The notes: generated from the sequence alone by a model not told the origin. DNA of 40,553 bases from Meira nashicola (GCA_001600355.1 BCJU01000014.1:1-40553), one strand, 5' to 3'. Shown: positions 29,934 through 40,553, numbered from the stretch's first letter. Made by a program: numbers and translations.

Positions 29934-30789
29934 GGTTGAAAATTGCTTGTTTCCTAATAAGGTATGTATACGAAGTGCTTTAAAGTTCTTCGATATATAT
30001 GTTGTATATACATATATATATTTTCCTATGTTATAAATATTGCTCTTGATAACTTGATATAGGATCAAGGCTTTATTTACTACAGCACCTTTTCTTTGTT
30101 AGAGGCTAATTCGATCATATAGAGATGTACGATCCGATCCTTTCCGGTCGATTGCATCATTTATGTAGATGTAAACTTTGTTTTTTTTTCTGTTTCATCG
30201 TATTACGTAGTTGTGGATAAACTTTTAATGTCGGGCATGATGAAGGCGTGACAGCGTATTATGGTTGGTGCCTTGCTGCTGAGAACGCACTCGGGCACTA
30301 CGGGCGAATCTTAGTGCCGACTTTTAGTGTAAAAAATTTCCAGGTACCTGCATCTGACACGTGTACTATTATGCATATGCATATTGAATACCGACGGCAT
30401 ATATAACACGTTCGGGCATCAAAGAAAGGACAGACTATGCAGTGCCAGCTACCTTTTCTTCGGACTTACCGTAGAACAGGGGAAAAAATATTATAAGCTA
30501 TAGTTCTGCCATGAATGAGTCAACGTCTTCAAACACCTTCTAACCATCATCAAAATACAATTTCGATCTTTTATGCAGGCAAGCATCAGAGTCTACAAGT
30601 GATGATGTAATTTAGTAGAAATTCGGACTTATCCGATCAAGCGCAGAAGAGTCGCATTGGAATAAATGACGTGATAGTTGTCATACCTTACCATTTTTTT
30701 TTGGCTATGAACAGATATAAATTAGATGTAAAAATTTAATAAGAAAAAAGTGCCAATCTTCAAAATTGACCATCTAATCAATCTCAACA
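29934..30789. other. Divergent promoter region, no gene seen
   Basis: About 860 bp lie between the divergently transcribed malic enzyme (minus) and 2-hydroxyacid oxidase (plus) genes, so it probably carries both promoters. It includes TA-rich tracts near 29995-30020. No small ORF was judged real. Confidence 0.5.
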
Positions 30790-32070
30790 ATGGTAAGCCC
30801 CACTTTTGATCCGTCTTCATTGGTTCCGAACGTTTTCGCACGCGGTCTCAAGGACGAAAGCCCTCAATTTTCATATCTTTTCCAGACACTAGAAAAGCAA
30901 GCAAAAGAAAAGTAAGGGTTATGATAATATCTCGAGTTTGTGCATTTTAGCTGATTTTAAATCTTTATTTTTATTCTGTCTAGGCTCACTTCTGATGCAT
31001 TCGGATACGTGTATGGTTCAGCAGGTGAAGGATTAACCTATGAAAACAACTTGAATGCTTTTAAACAATTCAGCTTTATTCCTCAAAGACTTGTTTCTTT
31101 CGATCGTGTCGATTTGAGTACTACTCTATTTGGCAAAAAATATCCTTTTCCAATCGCGATTGCACCTGTGGGCGTTCAAACAATCTTTCATCATCAAGGC
31201 GAGATAGCAACAGCATCAGCAGCAAGACGTTGCAATGTTCCTTATACGATGAGTACTGCCTCTGCAACGCCAATCGAAGATGTAGCAAAAGCAAACGAAG
31301 ATGGTGATCGATTTTATCAATTATACTGGCCAGCGAACGAATATAATGAAATAACTGCAAGTTTCTTAAAACGTGCTCAATCTTCAGGTTATTCAGCTTT
31401 ACTCGTTACATTAGATACTTTTGTTTTAGGTTGGCGACCAAGTGATTTAGATCATGGTTATAACCCTTTCTTAAGACCTGATCGCGTAGGAGTTGCTCTT
31501 TGTTTGAGTGATCCTGTTTTTCAAACATATTACAAGAATAAATTTGGTCATAATGTCGAAGAAGATTCCGCTAAAGCTGCTCAAGAGGCTGCATCTGTTA
31601 TCTTTCCAGGTAAAAGTCATTCATGGGAAGATTTAAGCTTTTTGAGAAAACACTGGAAAGGTCCAATTGTTTTAAAAGGAATTCAAAATGTATCAGATGC
31701 TAAAAAAGCAGTAGAATATGGAATGGATGGTATAGTTGTTTCTTCTCACGGTGGAAGGCAAATTGACGGAAACGTTGGTTCCTTAGAAGTTTTACCGGAA
31801 ATTGTCGATTCAGTAGGACAATCTATTGAAATCTTATTCGATTCTGGAATTCGTACAGGAGTTGATGCTGCAAAAGCACTTGCTCTGGGTGCAAAAATGG
31901 TTTTAATCGGACGTCCTTGGGTGTACGGTTTGGCTCTTGGAGGAAGTCAAGGTGTTGAACACGTAATAAAAGGTATTTTGGCAGACATGGAATTATCACT
32001 TCGCTTGATGGGAATTCCTTCAGTTTTTCCAGATGTCTTGAATCGTTCATTGTTGCGCGAAACCAAATGA
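30790..32070 (+). CDS. FMN-dependent 2-hydroxyacid oxidase / lactate 2-monooxygenase-like, spliced
   Basis: Exons 30790-30911 and 30984-32070 are joined across a 72-nt intron (GTAAGG...TCTAG) to give 402 residues. The enzyme family oxidises (S)-2-hydroxy acids such as lactate using FMN. Signatures: GYVYGSAGEGLTYENN near residue 49, IAPVGVQ, VLKGIQ (FMN-binding Lys272), the active-site segment SSHGGRQIDG (base His296, Arg299), and FDSGIRTGVDAAKALALGA. There is no cytochrome b5 domain, signal peptide or SKL-type peroxisomal tail (it ends LLRETK), pointing to a cytosolic oxidase or monooxygenase rather than flavocytochrome b2. The start ATGGTAAG overlaps a splice-like word, but the distal GTAAGG donor restores the frame. 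Confidence 0.9.
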
Positions 32071-32612
32071 TTAAACTCTTTGTTTTCTACATCTTCTCTT
32101 TTTTCATTCTAAATAATTAATCAATTATATTAAAAAATATTCATCGTGTGCCCGTACAGTTGAATCGAGTAAGCTTTAATTGATTTATGCGCCCTACGAA
32201 ATTTAAAGCAAATATATATTTGCCTACCTTTTAGTTCCCCTTCACTATACGTGAAAATTTACTTAAGACATACTTTAAAAATCGAATCTCGGCATCTCCG
32301 ACGATTTTCATTGCGTAATCATTTATCCATAATTCTGTTTTCGCGTTCCTGCTTTGTGATATAGCACTAGCGTAATTTCAACGTGGTGGAGGCATGACCC
32401 GATCGTTCCGATTAATTCCATTTTCGGTAAAAAAGATTCTGTCAGTAAACGTGGATCGGGAAGCTATATGAGATCCAACTGAACTTGAAATATTTTTTAA
32501 GAAACAAAGTAGTTAAAAATTAAACAAAGCTGACTAGATTTTGCTACTTTCTCTCTATTCAAATCGAAGAAAGTGATCTTATTGTTATCAGTCGATCTAA
32601 GAAACGTTGAAA
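32071..32612. other. Intergenic stretch, no gene seen
   Basis: AT-rich spacer between two plus-strand genes. I see no coding frame, repeat or RNA gene. Confidence 0.5.
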
Positions 32613-33755
32613 ATGGAAGAATTGAATGAGCTTGGACACCGTTCAGGTCACTTCAATAGCGACAGAGATCCTTCTGCGGAAAAAAAGTTACGCTTTGGTT
32701 GGGCTTGGTTTGTGGTGACGATCAGTACGGGAGGAATTGCAGTATTACTAAGAATTCAACCATTTCAATTTAAAGGACTTCACACTATCGGAAAAGTGTT
32801 TTTCATCTTGAATTTATCTTTATATGTTTTATTTACAATATTCCTGATAATTCACTTCAAGAGAAATTCAAAGCTACTCATTAATTCTTTACAAGATCCC
32901 GGAGAAAGCCTATTCATTCCAACTTTTTTATTAACGATTGCAACGATAATAATATGTATACAATCTTATGGTGTTCCGTCAAGTGATATATGGCTCTTAG
33001 ATGGCGTACAAGTCTTATTTTGGATTTATGTCGGATTATCATTGATCTTAGCAGTAACGCAATACTTTTAACTTTTTACTGCAAGACAACTGCTTTTACA
33101 AGATATGCTGCCTTCTTGGCTTTTGCCAATCTTTCCTGCAATGGTCGTTGGAACAATTGCAGGTTCAATCGCGAACACACAATCTGCTCCTCATGCAATG
33201 GATATTTTGGTAGCAGGTCTAACTTTTCAAGGTTTGGGCTTTTGGGCATCCACTCCAATGTATGGCGTTTATATGACGAGATTATTACAATTCGGACTTC
33301 CTGCTCCTAATTCAAGACCAGGAATGTTTATTGCTGTTGGACCGCCATCATTTACAGGCTTGGCCTTAATCAAAATGTCTCAATGTATTCCAAATTCTCA
33401 CGAATATTTTCAACTTCATCCATCTGCCGCCGAAAGTTTAAAACAAAGTGGATTAGCTTTTGCAATTTTTCTGTGGTCGCTAGCTTTATGGTTTTTCGCT
33501 ATTGCATTGTTAAGCGTGTTGATTGATATACGTAAAATGCAATTCGACTTAGTCTGGTATGCTTCCATATTTCCAAACGTAGGTTTCACAGCTGTAACTA
33601 TTTCGATCGGAGAAAGTTTGCACAGTGCACCAATAAAATGCCTTGGCTCTGCAATGACAATATGTTTAGTCATCATTTATCTCTTTATCGTCTTTATGCA
33701 TAGTAGAGCGATTCTAAAAGGTCAAATTCTGTGGCCATGGAAGGAAGATCAATAA
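32613..33755 (+). pseudogene. TDT-family carboxylate/sulfite transporter with one in-frame stop
   Basis: A single phase from the ATG at 32613 encodes a ~380-residue, ~10-helix membrane protein, broken only by a TAA at 33069-33071 (TQYF-stop-LFTARQ). The Tellurite-resistance/Dicarboxylate Transporter family includes yeast Ssu1 (sulfite efflux) and fission-yeast Mae1 (malate uptake). Characteristic pieces are FGWAWFVVTISTGGIA, ESLFIPTFLLTIATI, MLPSWLLPIFPAMVVGTIAGS and the C-terminal PNVGFTAVTISIGE. All other codons are intact, so the stop is either very recent, polymorphic or a sequence error. No intron of usual size would remove it. Malic enzyme lies nearby, which makes dicarboxylate a plausible substrate. 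Confidence 0.8.
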
Positions 33756-34163
33756 AGCAACAAATTCAAGGGCGAATCTGAAGCGAGCGGAATAACAAAG
33801 TATATACCATTCTCTTTCACTGTATACCTCTGTTCGAGTTTTGAAATTGTCTTAACAGAAATAATGGAAAGGTTCATAATTATATATTTATACACTTTCT
33901 TCCACCAGATTTGCTTACCAGCATTTGGTTAATCAGTCATATTAAGGATGGTAAAAAAAGGTAATACAACTCGATCAAGTTTTAAAGAGTAAGAACAATT
34001 TGTATAAGGAATTATATCATTTACTTTATCAACCTCTTTCTGTCAAGAGATTGCACGATCAAAAAGATGAATCATATCATCCTGCATTCGAGAACGACAG
34101 ATTCTTCACTGCAAGTATATCTCAGGAAAATAGTTTTACAGTAATAGTATCTGTACGAAGAGG
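33756..34163. other. Convergent intergenic stretch, no gene seen
   Basis: This stretch holds the 3' flanks of the converging transporter and oxidoreductase genes. No independent coding frame is supported. Confidence 0.5.
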
Positions 34164-35574
34164 TTATTCTAGATTCTTTTCTAGAGAAACGCCGTAATAT
34201 TTCCATGCTCTCATTGCTTGCATATCTTCTGGATCTCCTTTCTGTTCGATGATCGTGTCTTTATTTGAAGATGTCTGAAAGTACAACAAGGAGAGGCTCT
34301 TTTAAAATATGAAGGTATGAAATGTCAGTGAATCGATAAATTTGATCGTTCCCTCGAAGTTGAACTCACTTTTCCAAGCGTTAAATGTAAAGAACCCTCA
34401 ATGTTGTGCGCTTTATATACCCTCTTTGATCTTGATCCTGTAGGAATAGAATTTACTATATTTGTTCCGATAACCCTCGCTTGTATAAATGCTGCCCTTG
34501 CCATCTTACATCCGCCTGTATCTGCAACATCTCCAAGAGCATATATATTATCAAATATTTCCTCTTTACTTTGTTCGGTAGATCCATTTTTTAAAACGTG
34601 AAGAGAAGGTGTAACTTGGATGAGCTTTGAGGTTGAATCTACTTTTCCTCCTGATTTTGCGACAAAACTTGAGTTCGGATGTTGACCTACGCAATGAATC
34701 TGAAGGATGAGATTATAAATCAGAATTCAAAAGAATGCTCAGATCATATCCTTCTCACTACAAATAACAATGAACTTACCACAAGATCAAAACTAGACTC
34801 TTGAATTGGTACATTTGAATCAAACCTGGTCTCAAGAAGGATTTGAATGCCTATTTCTGTCATCTTTTGAAAAACTAGCTCACCAAGTTTTTTTGAAAAT
34901 CTGTTTAATAAAACCTTTCGAGAATGAATCAAAGTGACTTCTTTTTCTTTACAAAACGTTTTAATATCTGTTGCCAATTCTACACCTACAGCACCACCTC
35001 CAATAATTGCAATCTTGGATGCATCTCGTATTTTGTCTTGAAGTTGTTTTAATTCGCTTATTGCATCTTCCTTCTCTGTCGCTATTAAGTGAGCTGGTGC
35101 AGGTTGTTTTGCACCAGAAGCAATGACGAGATAATCGTAAGGCAAAGTGGTATTATCATCCATTACAACGCTTTTATCCGTAAAACTTTGAACATTTCCT
35201 TTTATGTGTTTGAATTGCTTACAGGCTGATTGATTAACAAATTTCGTAAAAATTGGACCATAAGGTATAAATGCTAAATGTTCATAACCTTTGACAACCG
35301 AAAAACGTGGAAAGAAGAAGCAAAAATTGAAATGTGAACGTGGTTCGATAATCGTTATTGAAACGCCTTTTGAAGGGGAAATTGCTAATAGATTCCGTAC
35401 AACTTCAATACCACCGAATGAAGCGCCAATGATGATGATATTTTTTGTTCCTTGAAAAGAAGTGAAATATTTAAATTTTATCGCTCTTTCTCGTTGTTGT
35501 ATATGCCATTTGATTTCTGAGGCAATGAAATTTAACGCGACACGAATAAGTTCGAAATAGGCAAATCCACCCAT
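34164..35574 (-). CDS. AIF/FSP1-like pyridine-nucleotide oxidoreductase, three exons
   Basis: Exons 34780-35574, 34370-34699 and 34164-34274 (introns of 80 and 95 nt, both GT-AG) give 411 residues. It has the two-dinucleotide-domain fold: an FAD fingerprint IIIIGASFGGIEVVR near residue 46, a second NAD(P)H fingerprint KIAIIGGGAVGVELA, an ATG-like linker LVIASGAKQPAP, and after splicing IHCVGQHPNSSFV and YALGDVADTGG, the conserved flavin-site GD motif. It resembles AIFM2/FSP1 (AMID) proteins, NAD(P)H oxidoreductases that reduce quinones at membranes. The N-terminal ~40 residues are partly hydrophobic and could aid membrane attachment. Without splicing exon 1 would end at a premature stop. Confidence 0.88.
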
Positions 35575-35685
35575 GTTTGATCAGGATAATTGTGATAAAG
35601 TTGAGAAAAAGATATGGCCAGAATCATCTTTGTGTCGAAATAAGATCATTAACGCTAGGCGTATGGTAAGTCATGCTTATCCTTA

Positions 35686-35720
<35 letters not shown>

Positions 35721-36258
35721 GTATATAACAACATAACGTTTTAGCCAAGGAAGGACATTGTATTTTTGATCTTATCAGATAAGACGCGTTAAGAACATCG
35801 CTGAGTCAGAGATAGCTATAGACAATGAAAAAGTGAGATAAACGATATAAAGTCCTTGAAAAAATAGTCTCTAATGAAGAAAAGGTGAAAATTTAAGAAA
35901 AGTATTAGAGGAAGAAAAGTATATTTTGAAGAGCCAGAGATACTGAATGATTACTTTTTCAAGCTAGGAACAGAACCACCTGGTCATTGCATTAGCGTAT
36001 TCTGCACGAATGTCTAATAAGGTTTTTTTTATACAACAGACCACACTCTGCTTCTGCCTATTATGTCAGAATATATAGACTAGGTAATCTATGCATCGCG
36101 CCCGTGTTGCATACATTCACAAACATGCTCAGGTTGTTTAATGGACACTTTTGACACCTTTNCATACTGGTCAGGCTTATAATTTCTTCCAGACTTATAC
36201 AGCATGACTTTCAGAGTTCTACTTTACGACTACATTCCTGTCATAACTGAAGATCAAA
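35575..36258. other. Divergent promoter region with TA microsatellite
   Basis: The region separates the minus-strand oxidoreductase from the plus-strand GMC gene. It contains the (TA)14 tract at 35691-35718 and one N. No gene is seen. Confidence 0.5.
35691..35718. repeat. (TA)14 microsatellite
   Basis: A perfect run of 14 TA units in a promoter-containing spacer. Its length is likely to vary between strains. Confidence 0.95.
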
Positions 36259-38076
36259 ATGCTACATGAAAATATAGAGATATATGACTTTATNATCGTG
36301 GGAGGTGGATCAGCAGGCTGTCTGTTAGCTTCACGTTTGTCACAACAANTTCCTTCTAAGCAGATTCTCATTTTAGAAGCCGGAAAATACGTACAAGATG
36401 ATGAAAAGATCCTTTGTCCAGGTNTATCTGTCTCACTTCAAGGTAATTCTCAATACGATTGGCAATATNCNAGCTTACCAGAGGAAAGTCTGAATAATAG
36501 AAAGATCAAACATCCTAGAGGTAAAGTCGTTGGCGGAACAAGTGCAATCAATTCTCATAGCATAGTGTATCCCAACTGTGAATGGCAAGATCGTATTGCA
36601 GAACATCTTTTACAAGAAAGTCAACAAAAGAAGGAATGGAATGCGAACGGCATGAAAGATGCATATCAACGATGGAGTACATTGGGAAATGAGGAGGAAC
36701 GTGTNAAGACTTCATTTCCAAAACAGTTGGACATTCTACAAACAACATGGTTGGATANATTCAAAGAGTTAAGTTATTCTACCGGNACATCATGTTTCGC
36801 TAATAGTGAAGTTCAAGCTGTCACAATCACAAATGCGATCGATTCATCAAGAGGTGAAAGAAGTCATGCAGGCAAAGCATTTTTGGAACCTGGATTACAA
36901 CAACAACGAAAAAATATTTTCTTACAAACAGGGATAGAGGTTGACAAGATTTTATTTNCTGANAAATTTNATGAAAAGCTCAAAGCTACTTCTATTTCAT
37001 ATTCTCAAAAAGGTGAAGAGCATTTAATATCAGGTCGAGAAATTATTCTTTGCGCAGGCGCTTTCGGGTCACCTGCCATTCTAGAAAGATCGGGAATTGG
37101 CTGTAAAAGTATTCTTCAAGCTGCCAAAATTCCAATCTTGTACAATCTTTCANGCGTNGGTGAAAATTTGCAAGATCATTTGAACTGCAGTCTATCTTTC
37201 GAAGTGCAAGATAGAATTTCAACACGGGATGAAGCAATTCGTGATCCAGAAANCAGAAAAACAGCATTAAAAGAATGGCAACAAAATCGAACAGGACGAA
37301 TGAGTGAAGGAGCAGCGTACAGCTTTGCCTTTACACCCTTACAAATGCTAGAAACGAAAGAGGAGACCAAAGAACTCTTTGATTTAGTTAAAATTNTTTT
37401 AGCAGCCGAAACCAATCCTACCTTACAAGCACAATATGCCATACTTCAAAAAACAATCCAAAGTCCCAACGAAGCCACGGCTACAACACTTNTGGTACGC
37501 TGTCAACGTAATTGTGATTTAGATTCGATGCCGCCAAATACTCCCTCNTTGGTAGATGGTAATTTTGTAACCTTGATTGCAATGCTCGCTCATCCCTTTT
37601 CCCGAGGAAGTTGTCATATTTCATCGAACAATCCTTCACACCTACCAGAAATCAAATTCAACTATCTCTCACATCCTCTTGATAGCGAAATTTTAGGTAG
37701 GCATATGCGTTTAATAGAACGCCTAATTCAAAGTCAAGCCTTTCATGATATACTCAANCCCGAGGGTAANCGATTACCNCGNAGCTTTCCANAACCAATC
37801 ACNACTCTTGAAGAAGCAAAAGCAATCTTGCCNATCAATTCAGCGACAAATTATCATCCATGTGGAACATGTTCTATGATGAAAGAAGAAATTGGTGGTG
37901 TAGTAAACGAAAGATTAAAGGTTTATGGTACGGAAAACGTTAGAATCGTTGACGCTAGCATTTTACCAATCATTCCTAGGGGAAATATTCTCACTGCTGT
38001 TTATGCCTGGGCAGAAAAAGCAGCAGAAATTATTATAGCAGAATCAAAATGTGCTATTNAAGANNAGGTATATTAA
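36259..38076 (+). CDS. GMC-family FAD oxidoreductase, 605 aa
   Basis: An intronless frame from an ATG at 36259. GMC enzymes oxidise alcohols or sugars (glucose, aryl-alcohol, choline) with FAD. Visible signatures: the N-terminal VGGGSAGCLLASRLS (FAD binding), HPRGKVVGGTSAINSHSIVYP (GMC signature 1), ILCAGAFGSPAILERSGIG (signature 2), and the C-terminal catalytic region NYHPCGTCSMM (His533) with IIPRGNILTAVYAWAEKAAE (Asn576 as the second catalytic residue). There is no signal peptide, so it is more likely intracellular. About 25 single ambiguous bases fall across the frame, more than anywhere else in the window. The active-site words themselves are free of them. It converges on the histidine kinase. 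Confidence 0.9.
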   Translation: MLHENIEIYDFXIVGGGSAGCLLASRLSQQXPSKQILILEAGKYVQDDEKILCPGXSVSLQGNSQYDWQYXSLPEESLNNRKIKHPRGKVVGGTSAINSHSIVYPNCEWQDRIAEHLLQESQQKKEWNANGMKDAYQRWSTLGNEEERXKTSFPKQLDILQTTWLDXFKELSYSTXTSCFANSEVQAVTITNAIDSSRGERSHAGKAFLEPGLQQQRKNIFLQTGIEVDKILFXXKFXEKLKATSISYSQKGEEHLISGREIILCAGAFGSPAILERSGIGCKSILQAAKIPILYNLSXXGENLQDHLNCSLSFEVQDRISTRDEAIRDPEXRKTALKEWQQNRTGRMSEGAAYSFAFTPLQMLETKEETKELFDLVKIXLAAETNPTLQAQYAILQKTIQSPNEATATTLXVRCQRNCDLDSMPPNTPXLVDGNFVTLIAMLAHPFSRGSCHISSNNPSHLPEIKFNYLSHPLDSEILGRHMRLIERLIQSQAFHDILXPEGXRLXXSFPXPIXTLEEAKAILXINSATNYHPCGTCSMMKEEIGGVVNERLKVYGTENVRIVDASILPIIPRGNILTAVYAWAEKAAEIIIAESKCAIXXXVY

Positions 38077-38261
38077 TCAAAATAAGCAATCAATACAGCG
38101 GAGAATACGTACATAGACGAATGAATCGCTTGAATACTTTTGGATCTCGTTATCTTTCCTACACNTTCGACATTTTCATCACTTCTNTATTAAAACATTG
38201 TATTATAAATACAGTCAAATTACATCACCCAGACATTNTTAATTTATGGCCTGATTATATT

Positions 38262-40553
38262 TTAACTCGTGCTTTCATAAACCTCACGAAGCTTTCGTAT
38301 TTCCTCCATCAGGTTGGCCATCCGCAACGGTTTGGTATACCAAGCATCCATACCCACTTTAAAACCACGTAAGCGATCTGCTTCTGAGCTTAATGCTGTA
38401 AGAGCGGCAATATGATGTTTATAAGGTGAAGGATGTGCACGCATAGCTATTGCCGCATCGAAACCGTTCATTTTTGGCATATTGATATCCAATAAAATTA
38501 CTGCAGGTAAATCTCTCTTGAATAATTCAACTCCTTCTTCTCCATCTTTTGCTTCTATAAAATCAATCTTTGTTCGTCGAAGGAAAGCAGTGACAATTTT
38601 TGCGTTGACTTGATTATCTTCTACGAGTAAAACTTTGAAAGGAGGTAGAGGAGCAAGTGCTATACCCGCAAATTCATCATCGATTGAATCTTTTAGCGGC
38701 GTCGAAATTTCATCTGATACTTGTTCTTCCATATCCTCTAACTTTCCTTNGTCAATCTCTTCTGAGGAGGATGAGGAAGAATCTTGGATTTCTCCTCTAA
38801 ACGATTCGATAGAAATACGAGATGTTTCGAGGTAACATTGTCTTATCCAAAGAATTAATTCTTGGAGCTCTTTATATCCAAGTGGCCTTTGAATTTCCTT
38901 CACTTCGCGACTTAAAGAGTAGATACGATTGAGGAATTCACTGTGATCTATTTCAGTTTCGTTCTTTCCTTGTCCATTAGAAAAAATAATTGTCAACGGA
39001 ATTTCATTATCTGTATCCTTCGCTAGACGTTCGCTTGACAACCAAGAATTCAACTCGCAATCCTGAAGTCCATCTGGAAAGATGCAAAGTACATCAATTT
39101 TATCGTTTTTTCGATGGTTTATTTTATCCGTTCCATCAATCACACCATCCAACTTATCAACCAAAAGACATTGTAAGGTAGANAATGATTTTGAGTGTTT
39201 GCAACCAATAAAAACGGCNGATAAGTTTGGTATGGCTGTAAGCTGACTAGCATTACTTCCTCGATGAGCGTCCATTGGAATATTTGCCTTTTTCTCCGAA
39301 AGAAGAACAGGCAATGCAATTTTCATTGTTGTTCCTACCCCAACTTCTGAATCTGCAACAATATGCCCNCCCATCTGTTCGATTGTCATGCGAGAAAATG
39401 CTAGCGATAATCCTATACCGGGACTATCTACGTTTTCTTTTTGATATGCTTGAAAAATTTGATTACTTAAAAAATCCTTTGACATGCCATGGCCGGAATC
39501 TCGAACAGTCATGGTAAGAATGTGCTTGTAACTTTTACCATACTTTTTCGTGAATTCGATTTCTGCATGGTCTAAAGGCATCATTTGTGTAGCACGATCA
39601 GACTGTATATCCTCTAAACATACCTCTACATGTATAATTCCTTCCGTTGTAGCTTCTAGTGCGTTTGCTATCAATTTGACCAAAACTCTATGTAAAGCGT
39701 CTAAATCGACCTTTAAAGATATATCGCGAGTTTGAAAAAGTGGATCAACCCAAAAGAATAATTCAGGCAATGATCCAGTCGAATCGAGTCTATTGCTTGC
39801 TTCAACCTGCCATCTTTTCTCACAAGTAGAAGATAAAGCGGAAAAAACGACCTTCAATGGAATAACCCTTCTATCTCTAGCACGCTGTAATTTGCTAGAT
39901 GCATCATCTGCAGTATCATCCAATCTTGAAAAAGGTATACTGAAATCCACTAAATCGTCTACCAAAGCTGAAAGTATATCAGCAGAATCATTTATGCTCT
40001 GTGAATACGACACTAATTCTGTTAATAACGGATCTTGAACCTCTGTGATCTGATCTTCGGCAGCACTATCTTGCCCTCGATCTTGGGCATGACGTAGGGT
40101 ATGCATAATTGCCTCGTTCACTCCCAAAATGCCATGTAAAGGTGTCCGTAATTCGTGTTGTACCTTTTGAGTAAAAACNTTTTGTGCCTGTGCCAACTCT
40201 TCGGCACGAATATGTAATAATGAATTACTCAAAGAAATTCCGATTAATTCAATCATCTGACGCCTGAAATCATCATAGATGAATGACTTCTTTTGTGCGA
40301 CCAAGATGATCATGAAACTAGGTTGTCCAGTATTATCGAAACAAGGAGCTGATAGGATTAAATCGTCTTTTTCTGTCACTTGAAGCGCTTTACGTAATTG
40401 NACATTCTTTTCGTCGTCTTCCGAAAAATCTCCTGTTTCGCAATGTACTTTTGATATAGAACCAGTTTGACGAATAGAAGCATAATATTCTGCCATCACT
40501 CTTCTGAGAAGATTGCCATCCAGGTTATCATATGCTTCTGATTTGTCCCCAAA
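38262..40553 (-). CDS. Hybrid histidine kinase, C-terminal part (runs off right edge)
   Basis: The frame is open to the window end, so the N-terminus is missing. In order it shows the tail of a GAF-like sensor segment, the dimerisation/phosphoacceptor box QKVQHELRTPLHGIL (phospho-His codon at 40155-40157), an HATPase domain (LIANALEATTEG N-box, DSGHGMSK G1, GIGLSLAF G2), a long linker resembling a degenerate receiver, an acidic Ser-rich stretch, and a C-terminal receiver domain (KVLLVEDNQVNA, LLDINMPKMNG with phospho-Asp codon at 38487-38489, and YTKPL). Such fungal kinases relay phosphate to Ypd1-type proteins and control stress or light responses. The input signal cannot be read from this fragment. 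Confidence 0.92.
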   Translation of the reverse strand, partial: FGDKSEAYDNLDGNLLRRVMAEYYASIRQTGSISKVHCETGDFSEDDEKNXQLRKALQVTEKDDLILSAPCFDNTGQPSFMIILVAQKKSFIYDDFRRQMIELIGISLSNSLLHIRAEELAQAQXVFTQKVQHELRTPLHGILGVNEAIMHTLRHAQDRGQDSAAEDQITEVQDPLLTELVSYSQSINDSADILSALVDDLVDFSIPFSRLDDTADDASSKLQRARDRRVIPLKVVFSALSSTCEKRWQVEASNRLDSTGSLPELFFWVDPLFQTRDISLKVDLDALHRVLVKLIANALEATTEGIIHVEVCLEDIQSDRATQMMPLDHAEIEFTKKYGKSYKHILTMTVRDSGHGMSKDFLSNQIFQAYQKENVDSPGIGLSLAFSRMTIEQMXGHIVADSEVGVGTTMKIALPVLLSEKKANIPMDAHRGSNASQLTAIPNLXAVFIGCKHSKSXSTLQCLLVDKLDGVIDGTDKINHRKNDKIDVLCIFPDGLQDCELNSWLSSERLAKDTDNEIPLTIIFSNGQGKNETEIDHSEFLNRIYSLSREVKEIQRPLGYKELQELILWIRQCYLETSRISIESFRGEIQDSSSSSSEEIDXGKLEDMEEQVSDEISTPLKDSIDDEFAGIALAPLPPFKVLLVEDNQVNAKIVTAFLRRTKIDFIEAKDGEEGVELFKRDLPAVILLDINMPKMNGFDAAIAMRAHPSPYKHHIAALTALSSEADRLRGFKVGMDAWYTKPLRMANLMEEIRKLREVYESTS

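Noticed and set aside
29934..30068. Mitochondrial presequence for malic enzyme
   Set aside because: The upstream in-frame codons contain no ATG, so translation from there is unsupported.
33052..33083. A 32-nt GT-AG intron removing the stop in the TDT transporter
   Set aside because: It is much shorter than the 61-95 nt introns in this window, and its removal would shift the frame.

Overview
The window is eukaryotic and almost certainly fungal. It is AT-rich. Its intact genes either lack introns or carry one or two short GT-AG introns of 61-95 nt, one with a perfect TACTAAC branch site. The products are typical of fungi: a Dal5-type permease, a GH11 xylanase, a fungal-type hybrid histidine kinase, a GMC oxidoreductase, and secreted proteins with Kex2-type Lys-Arg sites or a GPI signal. 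I cannot name the species; a member of the Dikarya is a reasonable guess. Scattered single Ns suggest a draft or heterozygous assembly. I recognised no tRNA, rRNA, CRISPR array or intact transposon.

Layout. 1-5.3 kb: the 3' end of a Dal5-like transporter, then three orphan membrane proteins on the minus strand. 5.5-7.8 kb: three small plus-strand soluble proteins (a RidA-like protein lacking the usual active-site Arg, a GNAT acetyltransferase, a conserved 124-aa protein). 8.0-10.4 kb: a 5'-truncated FAD oxidase that abuts, back to back, the tail of an unrelated coding sequence, then a small secreted orphan. 11.7-13.8 kb: a GPI-anchored, spliced BPL_N (glutamine-amidotransferase-like) protein and an alpha/beta hydrolase. 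14.8-17.3 kb: a decayed FAD monooxygenase and an intact short-chain dehydrogenase. 18.2-23.1 kb: a large secreted NucA/NucB-type nuclease precursor with several Kex2-like sites, whose frame is broken by one base in a homopolymer, followed on the same strand by a 1.3-kb tandem duplication carrying two copies of an acidic cytosolic orphan. 23.7-25.3 kb: two more pseudogenes (an HpcH/HpaI aldolase and a serine beta-lactamase-like protein) with stops and substitutions biased to C:G to T:A. 26.4-27.4 kb: a GH11 xylanase with a natural His-rich tail. 28.2-33.8 kb: malic enzyme, an FMN 2-hydroxyacid oxidase and a TDT-family carboxylate transporter with one nonsense codon. 34.2-35.6 kb: an AIF/FSP1-like NAD(P)H oxidoreductase with three exons. 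36.3-40.6 kb: a GMC oxidoreductase converging on a hybrid histidine kinase that runs off the right edge.

How the genes work together. The malic enzyme, hydroxyacid oxidase and TDT transporter form a plausible organic-acid neighbourhood, though they sit on both strands and are not an operon. The most provocative region is 18-23 kb. A secreted nuclease precursor processed like a preprotoxin, next to duplicated acidic cytosolic proteins, resembles a toxin-immunity arrangement; this is inference only. The many orphans, pseudogenes, a local duplication and a rearrangement breakpoint between 8 and 25 kb suggest an accessory, fast-evolving region.
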